In this document: piece after piece, positions 40,603 to 47,106 of the stretch
Position numbering within the stretch: position 1 is the first letter of the stretch
How the letters are laid out: each line of letters begins with the position of its first letter
Assembly (NCBI GenBank): GCA_019306185.1
Contig: JAFDMD010000005.1
Location: forward strand, 1-47,106
DNA: 47,106 bases
Direction: 5' to 3'
DNA from: Deltaproteobacteria bacterium
GTDB taxonomy: Bacteria > Desulfobacterota > Desulfobacteria > Desulfobacterales > JAFDMD01
Program-made: the position numbers and the translations under genes
Notes under the pieces: model-generated
What the model saw: only the letters and a program-made list of their open reading frames with translations
What the model was told of the DNA's origin: nothing
Database searches by the model: none

Positions 40603-41391
40603 ATGACAAAAATAATAGCAATAATACAGGCAAGAACAGGCTCTACAAGACTTCCGGGCAAAGTATTGCTTCCATTGGAAGATAAAACCGTATTGGAACA
40701 TGTAATAGAAAGAACCCGCAAAAGCCGCCTAATAGATAAAACAATAGTAGCCACAAGCATAAAAAAGCAAGACCTGCCCATAGTAAAAATATGCGCGGGA
40801 AAAAAAATACAAGTATTTACAGGCTCCGAAACCAACGTATTGGATAGATACTATCAGGCAGCTCGCCTTTTTTTACCGGACAACATAGTAAGAATAACCG
40901 CAGACTGCCCGGCGATAGACCCTGTTATAATAGATAAAACAATAACAAAACACCTAAAAGAAAATGCCGATTATACTACAAACAATTTAATCCCGACATA
41001 TCCGCACGGGCTTGACCTTGAAATATTTACCTTCAAAGCTTTGGAGCAGGCTTGGAAAAAAGCAAAAAAACCTTCCGAAAAAGAGCATGTATCCCCTTAT
41101 ATACGCTATAATCCGAGTCTGTTTAAAATAACCGGTATAGAATATAAAAAAAATATAAAAGATAAAAGATGGACATTAGACGAGCCGAGAGATTACGAGC
41201 TTTTAAAAATAATATTTAAAAACGTTTATACAAAAAAACCAAATTTTTTAATGGAAGACATTTTAAAATTTTTAAAAGCAAATCCGGAAGTGGAAAAAAT
41301 TAATTGCGGCATTTCAAGAAACGAAGGCTATCTTAAATCTTTAAAAGAAGATGAAATATTTATGGATAGAATAAAACGGAAAAAAGAATAA
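40603..41391 (+). CDS. SpsF/PseF-like cytidylyltransferase family protein
   Basis: IIAIIQARTGSTRLPGKVLLPLEDKTVLEHVIER; NIVRITADCPAIDPVIID; WTLDEPRDYELLK. Confidence 0.9.
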   Translation: MTKIIAIIQARTGSTRLPGKVLLPLEDKTVLEHVIERTRKSRLIDKTIVATSIKKQDLPIVKICAGKKIQVFTGSETNVLDRYYQAARLFLPDNIVRITADCPAIDPVIIDKTITKHLKENADYTTNNLIPTYPHGLDLEIFTFKALEQAWKKAKKPSEKEHVSPYIRYNPSLFKITGIEYKKNIKDKRWTLDEPRDYELLKIIFKNVYTKKPNFLMEDILKFLKANPEVEKINCGISRNEGYLKSLKEDEIFMDRIKRKKE

Positions 41392-41495
41392 TTTCAGATG
41401 ATTTTTTAAAAAAGCCTATATAAATGGAGAAAACAATATAAAATATTTGAAGGCTCATTTTAAAAGCAAGCCGAATATCCCCTTTTGTAATCAAA

Positions 41496-42602
41496 ATGAA
41501 TATAAATAAATCGGAAATAATAATAAGAGCCGATGCTGCTACGCAAATCGGCTCCGGACATATAATGCGATGCTTAACCCTTGCCGAAAAATTAAAAGAG
41601 GACGGGGCAAACGTTGAATTTATATGCAGAGAGCATAAAGGCAACCTTATAAATTTTATAAATCAAAAAGGTTTTACGGTTCATAGACTTCTGCAGCCCG
41701 CAAATCTTCCGCCGGACGCTTCCGAATATCATCAATGGCTCGGAGCGACTCAGACAGAAGACGCCGAATCCGTCATATCCGTTTTAAATAAAAAAAATAA
41801 AGCGATAGATTGGCTTATAATAGATCATTATGCTATAGATTATCAATGGCAGCAAAAATTAAGACCTTATACAAAAAAAATTATGGCAATAGACGATCTT
41901 GCAAATAGAAAACATGATTGCGATCTGTTGTTAGATCAGAATTTTTATCTTGAAAAAGATAGATATAAAAATCTTGTTCCAAAACATTGCATACAAGCGC
42001 TCGGACCAAAATTTGCCTTGCTCCGAAAAGAATTTGCAGAGGCGAGAAAAAACCTGCGCAAACGAACTGGAGAAATAAAACGGATACTTATATTTTTCGG
42101 TGGCTCCGACAATACAAATCAAACAAAAAAAGCGATAAGCGCTATAAAGCTGTTAAACAGACCGGATATAAAGGTTGACGTAATACTCGGCGCTTTAAAT
42201 CCGAATAAAGAGGAAATCTACAAAGCTACAAAAAACAGCCCCAATATATTTTGTTATCAAAACATCAATAACATGGCGGAATTTATGGCAAAAGCCGACC
42301 TTGCAATAGGCGCTGGAGGTAGTACGACATGGGAAAGATGCTGTATGGGCTTGCCGGCTATAGTTCTTACTATAAGCGCCGACCAAAAAAAATTAAGCGA
42401 AGATATGTTTAATCAAAATTATTCATACTTTCAAAGTAAAGCCGAAAAGATTAGCGAACAAAAGCTTACCGATTTAATAAATTCAATGCTATCCGATAGT
42501 AAAAAGTTTGAAACCTTAATTTGCAAAAACATAGAACTTGTAGACGGGATGGGCAGTAAAAAAGTTACGGCAATAATAAATCGGGTAGAAGTAAAACATT
42601 AG
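41496..42602 (+). CDS. pseG: PseG-like UDP-sugar hydrolase (pseudaminic acid pathway)
   Basis: IIRADAATQIGSGHIMRCLTLAEKLKEDGANVEFICR; IDDLANRKHDCDLLLDQN; AIGAGGSTTWERCCMGLPAI. Confidence 0.9.
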   Translation: MNINKSEIIIRADAATQIGSGHIMRCLTLAEKLKEDGANVEFICREHKGNLINFINQKGFTVHRLLQPANLPPDASEYHQWLGATQTEDAESVISVLNKKNKAIDWLIIDHYAIDYQWQQKLRPYTKKIMAIDDLANRKHDCDLLLDQNFYLEKDRYKNLVPKHCIQALGPKFALLRKEFAEARKNLRKRTGEIKRILIFFGGSDNTNQTKKAISAIKLLNRPDIKVDVILGALNPNKEEIYKATKNSPNIFCYQNINNMAEFMAKADLAIGAGGSTTWERCCMGLPAIVLTISADQKKLSEDMFNQNYSYFQSKAEKISEQKLTDLINSMLSDSKKFETLICKNIELVDGMGSKKVTAIINRVEVKH

Positions 42603-42626
42603 CAGGTAGCAAGGATAATATTAAAA

Positions 42627-43562
42627 ATGTATAAATTAGTCCCTCTTAATGACGATACTATTGATATAATTCTTAAATGGCGGAATAGTCCGGAAATTAG
42701 AAAATTTATGTTTACGCGCCATATAATTTCAAAAGAAGAGCATTATCTATGGTATGAAAAAATAAAAAATGATCCTACTACAAAGATATTCACTTTTAAT
42801 TTTAAAAATGTTCCTATAGGAGTAATCAGTTTTTATAACATAGACACGATACATAAAACAGCATACTGGTCATTTTATTCCGGAGACACTTCACAAAGAG
42901 GACGAGGAGCTTTAATGGAGTATTATGCAATCAATTTTGCATTTGATGTGTTATGCGTTGAAAAACTTTGTTGTGAAGTTCTTTCAAATAATCTCCCCGT
43001 TGTTTCATTCCATAGAAAACATGGTTTTGAAATTGAAGGAATTTTCAGGAAACAACATTATTATTTAAACGAGTTTTTGGATATATACAGATTGGCGCTT
43101 TTTAAAAAAGACTGGGAAAAATACATAAAAAATAAACTTAAAAATAGCTCTAATCGAAATGATAAAATCAAAGTCGGAAGCGCTTATAGTCTGAATTTTT
43201 CAATAACAAAGGGGCAAATTCTTGATTTTGTCAGATTGACACAGGATAATAATTTAATTCATACAGATGAAAAAACAGCGGAACATTTTGGGTTTAATGG
43301 AGTTGTATCGCCCGGTTTATTAACCTCCGCTATTTTTTCAAGAATTTTCGGATCAAAATTTCCGGGAGATGGAACTATATATCTTTCCCAATCCTTTTTT
43401 TTTATTGCTCCCGTGTATAGCGATATGGAATTATTAGCAACAGTCAAAATAGTATCATTAATAGGACGAAAGGCAATTGCCGAAACATTAATCCATAATC
43501 AAGCAAATGAACTTCTCATTAAAGGAGAAGCTACAATTTTAATACCCGATGAATATCTTTAA
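42627..43562 (+). CDS. pseH: Fusion of PseH-like GNAT N-acyltransferase with a C-terminal MaoC-type hydratase domain
   Basis: N-terminal ILKWRNSPEIRKFMFT...RGRGALMEYYAINFAFDVLCVEKLCCEVLSNNLPVVSFHRKHGF; C-terminal VRLTQDNNLIHTDEKTAEHFGFNGVVSPGLLTSAIFSRIFG = hydratase hot-dog motif; continuous ORF. Confidence 0.88.
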   Translation: MYKLVPLNDDTIDIILKWRNSPEIRKFMFTRHIISKEEHYLWYEKIKNDPTTKIFTFNFKNVPIGVISFYNIDTIHKTAYWSFYSGDTSQRGRGALMEYYAINFAFDVLCVEKLCCEVLSNNLPVVSFHRKHGFEIEGIFRKQHYYLNEFLDIYRLALFKKDWEKYIKNKLKNSSNRNDKIKVGSAYSLNFSITKGQILDFVRLTQDNNLIHTDEKTAEHFGFNGVVSPGLLTSAIFSRIFGSKFPGDGTIYLSQSFFFIAPVYSDMELLATVKIVSLIGRKAIAETLIHNQANELLIKGEATILIPDEYL

Positions 43563-43816
43563 ATAAAAATAATATCCCCTCAAAACGGATTTTTAGCAAA
43601 GCGGGATTTAATATAAAAAAAAATACGGGTAAAGGAACGATAGCTTATCAATTACAAGCGTAACATAATAATAATAAATCGATTGGCAAGCTTATATTCA
43701 GAATCCGATTTTTTTGTTTTGATTTCGGGTTGCGCCATAACATAGAAAAACAGGCTTCAACCAAATGTCTGTTTATAGTTTATAATATTAGTTATAGTAA
43801 TAAATAGGAGGTAAAG

Positions 43817-44940
43817 ATGAACTTACAACAAAAAAAAGAAACGTTAAAAGATGTTTTTCATCTATATGGCGAAAAATATCATGAATTAAAAATTTATCAA
43901 AAAGCATGGGAAAGAAAAGAAAAACATAATGACGATTTTTTAGATGCAACTTAAATTGCATCTATTGCGCTCATCCACAGATGAATAGAAAACCTATGAA
44001 TATTGGGTTTGACACTTTTAAAAAAGCATGTGAAAGCCTTGAGGCTGGAACTTATATTATGATGTTAGGCAATGGCGAACCATTATTTAATAGATATGTT
44101 TATGACATGACGGAATATGCCGTTAAAAAAGGATTACTTGTCGGCATTACCACAAATGCCACAATGTTTACGGATAAAAATATAAGAAAATTGATAGAAA
44201 CAGGCGTTCATAGGGTGCAAATCTCCTTTGATGCGGTTTTTGAAGAGATTTATCGACGCTCTATTAATACTATAGGAAAACATTTCAACTTTGCCAATTC
44301 TCTTCAAAGAGTATTAAAGTTCATATATATTGCTCGTACGGAATATAAACAATCGCCATTCATAACAATATCGGAAGTTATGACAGATGAAGTTATAGCT
44401 GTTAATAGCAAGAATAGAGCTTTTTGGAATAAAATACCTATTGATAATTTGTATGAGGGTCCTCTTCTATCTCTTCAAACGGATTCATCTATTTATAAAG
44501 AGCAAGATTTTACAAAGAGTGAAGAATGGAAAATATGTTCTAACCCTTTTGTCTGTACCAAAATTAATGCAGATGGAAGCGTTAATGCTTGCGTATTGGA
44601 TTTTTCGAGCAAATATATAATCGGCAATATTAATGAAAATAGTTTATCAGATATTATCAATTCGGATAAAGCAATAAGATTAAGAAAGGCTTTATATGAA
44701 CAGGATATTAATTTCCTTTCTGATATAGGATATAATTGTCATAAATGTAATGCTTGGACAAACAGCGCCACAGGAGGTATAGAAGGTTACTGTAAAAACT
44801 CATTCCCCATCACTTATGGGCTTATGGCAAATGAAATTTATAAATCAAATAGCTATCCTACCGAAAAAATTTTACTTCTTAAAGAGTTATTAGATAATTT
44901 TTCATCGGAAAAAATCGAAGAGATTATAAATCAGGAATAG
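43817..44940 (+). pseudogene. Radical SAM/SPASM protein disrupted near its first Fe-S cysteine (frame change ~43935-43955)
   Basis: N-terminal frame MNLQQKKETLKDVFHLYGEKYHELKIYQKAWERKEKHNDDFLDAT* (43817-43954); downstream frame CNLNCIYCAHPQMNRKPMNIGFDTF... (from 43945) with SPASM-like Cys region to 44940. Confidence 0.75.
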
Positions 44941-44947
44941 ATTATTT

Positions 44948-45952
44948 ATGAATATTTTTAACTCCGAAAAAACATTTATTATTGCGGAAATAGGCTCAAA
45001 CCATAATCAAAGCTTAAATACAGCCTATCAAACAATTGACGCGGCTAAAGAGGCAGGAGCCGACGCTGTAAAATTTCAATCAATCAACATGGAAGAACTT
45101 TATTTAAAACCTTCCGATACAATAAAAAAATTATTCAAGCAAATAGAACTTAACGAAAAATGGCATTACGATTTAAAAAAATATTGCGATAAAAAAGAGA
45201 TAATATTTTTTTCTTCCCCTACCTATTTAAAGGCTATAGATATTTTGGAAGATATAAACGTAAAACTTTATAAATTAGCTTCCGCTCAGGTAGGAACATT
45301 TCCTCAACTTATAAAAAAAACCGCTTTAACCGGAAAACCTGCTTTACTATCTACAGGCATAGTAAGTTTTGCGCAATTACAACGAGCGGTTAATATATTT
45401 AAAAGCGCGCAAAATGAAAAATTTACAATTTTACATTGCAATAGCATCTATCCCGTTCCTTATCATAAAATAAATCTTAAACTGCTTAAAATATATAAAT
45501 CTATGTTTAATAAACCGGTAGGCTTTTCCGACCATACCGATAATATTTATATATCCCTTGCAGCCGTAGAAATAGGAGCCTCCGTTATCGAACGCCATTT
45601 TATACTTGATAAAAAAATAGATACTCCCGATAAAAAAATATCTTTGGAACCTCGGTTATTCCAAAATATGGTCAAAGGGATAAGGGCTATAGAGCAGAGC
45701 GGAAAATTTTATGATAGAACAGTTATAGACGACGAAGAAAATTTATTTAAACAATCGATAAGATATAAAATTATACTTGCAAAAGATAAGCAAAAAGATG
45801 AATCGTTTTATGAAACAGATTTTGTTTTTAAGCGCCATAATAAAGGAATAGATTGCATAGACGCCGATTTTTTAATTAATAATTTCAACGCGGGACAATC
45901 TTTAAAAAAGAACCGCCTTTTAACATGGGATAAGGTATCCGGAAAAAAATGA
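44948..45952 (+). CDS. pseI: NeuB/PseI-family nonulosonate synthase (pseudaminic acid synthase-like)
   Basis: FIIAEIGSNHNQSLNTAYQTIDAAKEAGADAVKFQ; KPALLSTGI; LHCNSIYPVPYHKINLKLL; VGFSDHTD; IERHFILDK; C-terminal SAF-like region. Confidence 0.93.
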   Translation: MNIFNSEKTFIIAEIGSNHNQSLNTAYQTIDAAKEAGADAVKFQSINMEELYLKPSDTIKKLFKQIELNEKWHYDLKKYCDKKEIIFFSSPTYLKAIDILEDINVKLYKLASAQVGTFPQLIKKTALTGKPALLSTGIVSFAQLQRAVNIFKSAQNEKFTILHCNSIYPVPYHKINLKLLKIYKSMFNKPVGFSDHTDNIYISLAAVEIGASVIERHFILDKKIDTPDKKISLEPRLFQNMVKGIRAIEQSGKFYDRTVIDDEENLFKQSIRYKIILAKDKQKDESFYETDFVFKRHNKGIDCIDADFLINNFNAGQSLKKNRLLTWDKVSGKK

Positions 45953-47106
45953 AAAAAATAATTGTTATTAATCTGGGATGGGAACAAGAGCCTTTGCTTG
46001 ATTTAATAGATAAAAAAGGTTTTGAAATATACGGAATACATTATAATCAAGATTATTATAAAAAGCCACGGTATAAAGATGTTTTTATTACGGATCTTCG
46101 CGATCTTGTTAAAATATTAAACTATGCCGAAAAAATAAAACCGGATGCCGTAATTTCGGATCAATGCGATTATTCCTATTTTGCCCAAGCGGTTATTGCC
46201 GAAAAATTTAAACTTCCGGGACCCCGTATAAAAGAGGCGCAAATTGCCGTAAATAAACACCTTCAGCGTATTGAGGCTAAAAAAAATAATATACTATCTC
46301 CGAAATTTAAATTATGCGCTTCAATAGAGGATGTTTTTTCGTTTATAGACGCCGTAAAGCCGCCGATTATTTTAAAGCCGGTTGATAATAGAGGAAGTTT
46401 CGGAGTAAATAGAGTCGATAATATTAATGAAATCAACGAGGCTTTTTATGACGCTTTAATAAACAGCCATTCAAGATATATTTTGGCGGAAAAATTTATA
46501 GAAGGAATCCATATTACCGTTGACGGCTATGTTTTTAAGAATTCGGGATGCAAAAGTTTGGCGTTAGCCACTAAAAAAATGTTAAAATCAGCAAAACGGC
46601 AAGTCGCGATAGATATATTGTATCCGGGCGAATGATCCGAAAAGTTATACGACAAAGCCCTTGCAATTAACGAACAGGTTAATTCTAAACTCGGTTTTAA
46701 ATTCGGAATAACTCATTCGGAATATATGATAACCGACGATGAAAAAATCTATCTTATTGAAACGGCAAATAGAGGCGGGGGCTGTTTTACCTCCGAAATA
46801 ATAATGCCCGCAGTCTCGGATGTTGATATTCTTTCTCAATACATTTGCGATTCTATAGGCGAAAAACAAAATTTTTATAACGATCTTATTAGTAAAAACC
46901 AAGTTATTTTAAAATTCTTTTCATTTAATAGCGGCAAATTAATAGATATTAAAGGAATAGATAAAATGGGCGCAAATCCTAATATATTAAAGTTTAAAAT
47001 TCTGGTCGAAAAAGGAGACAAAATATCAAAAGTTACAACCGATGCCGATAGACACGCTTTTATAATTTTTAAATACAAAGGGGATAATATTCGCTCCGAA
47101 GTTGAA
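45949..47106 (+). pseudogene. ATP-grasp family protein with in-frame TGA at 46633-46635 (same frame open to window end)
   Basis: PPIILKPVDNRGSFGVNRVDNI, ILAEKFIEGIHITVDGYV before the TGA; SEKLYDKALAINEQVNSKLGFKFGITHSEYMITDDEKIYLIETANRGGGCFTSEIIMPAVSD after it in the same frame. Confidence 0.85.

Noticed and set aside
46633-46635. Selenocysteine or TGA reassignment at the ATP-grasp TGA
   Set aside because: TGA is a genuine stop for hemB and eno; no obvious SECIS-like hairpin immediately downstream; ATP-grasp families are not known selenoproteins.

Overview
AT-rich bacterial chromosomal window carrying mostly housekeeping genes in several blocks. (i) Heme/siroheme synthesis: ahbC-like radical SAM + hemB, and precorrin-2 dehydrogenase-like + CcsA-like + hemA. 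(ii) Biotin uptake: birA, bioY, ecfA, ecfT. (iii) K+ uptake: trkH, trkA. (iv) A sulfur-related block: TauE/SafE permease, DUF169 protein, rhodanese. (v) eno and pyrG. (vi) A pseudaminic-acid-type nonulosonate block: SpsF-like, PseG-like, PseH-MaoC fusion, radical SAM/SPASM, PseI-like, ATP-grasp. Accessory items are a single-chain PD-(D/E)XK + N6-methylase R-M protein, a 1612-aa SF1 helicase-nuclease next to a deaminase, and a broken restriction-endonuclease-like gene. The most interesting signals are: (1) a dispersed MITE-like family with termini TAGTCGATGCTGAAAAA, at least four copies plus fragments, one inside the biotin ECF operon and one whose end abuts a duplicated 5' fragment of the DUF169 gene; (2) a PseH-type GNAT fused to a MaoC-type (R)-hydratase domain, suggesting built-in supply of a hydroxyacyl donor; (3) five genes with reconstructable internal stops or frameshifts, two of them at poly-A tracts; (4) a large helicase-nuclease plus deaminase locus as a defence candidate. 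All calls come from reading the sequence and the supplied ORFs; no database search was possible.
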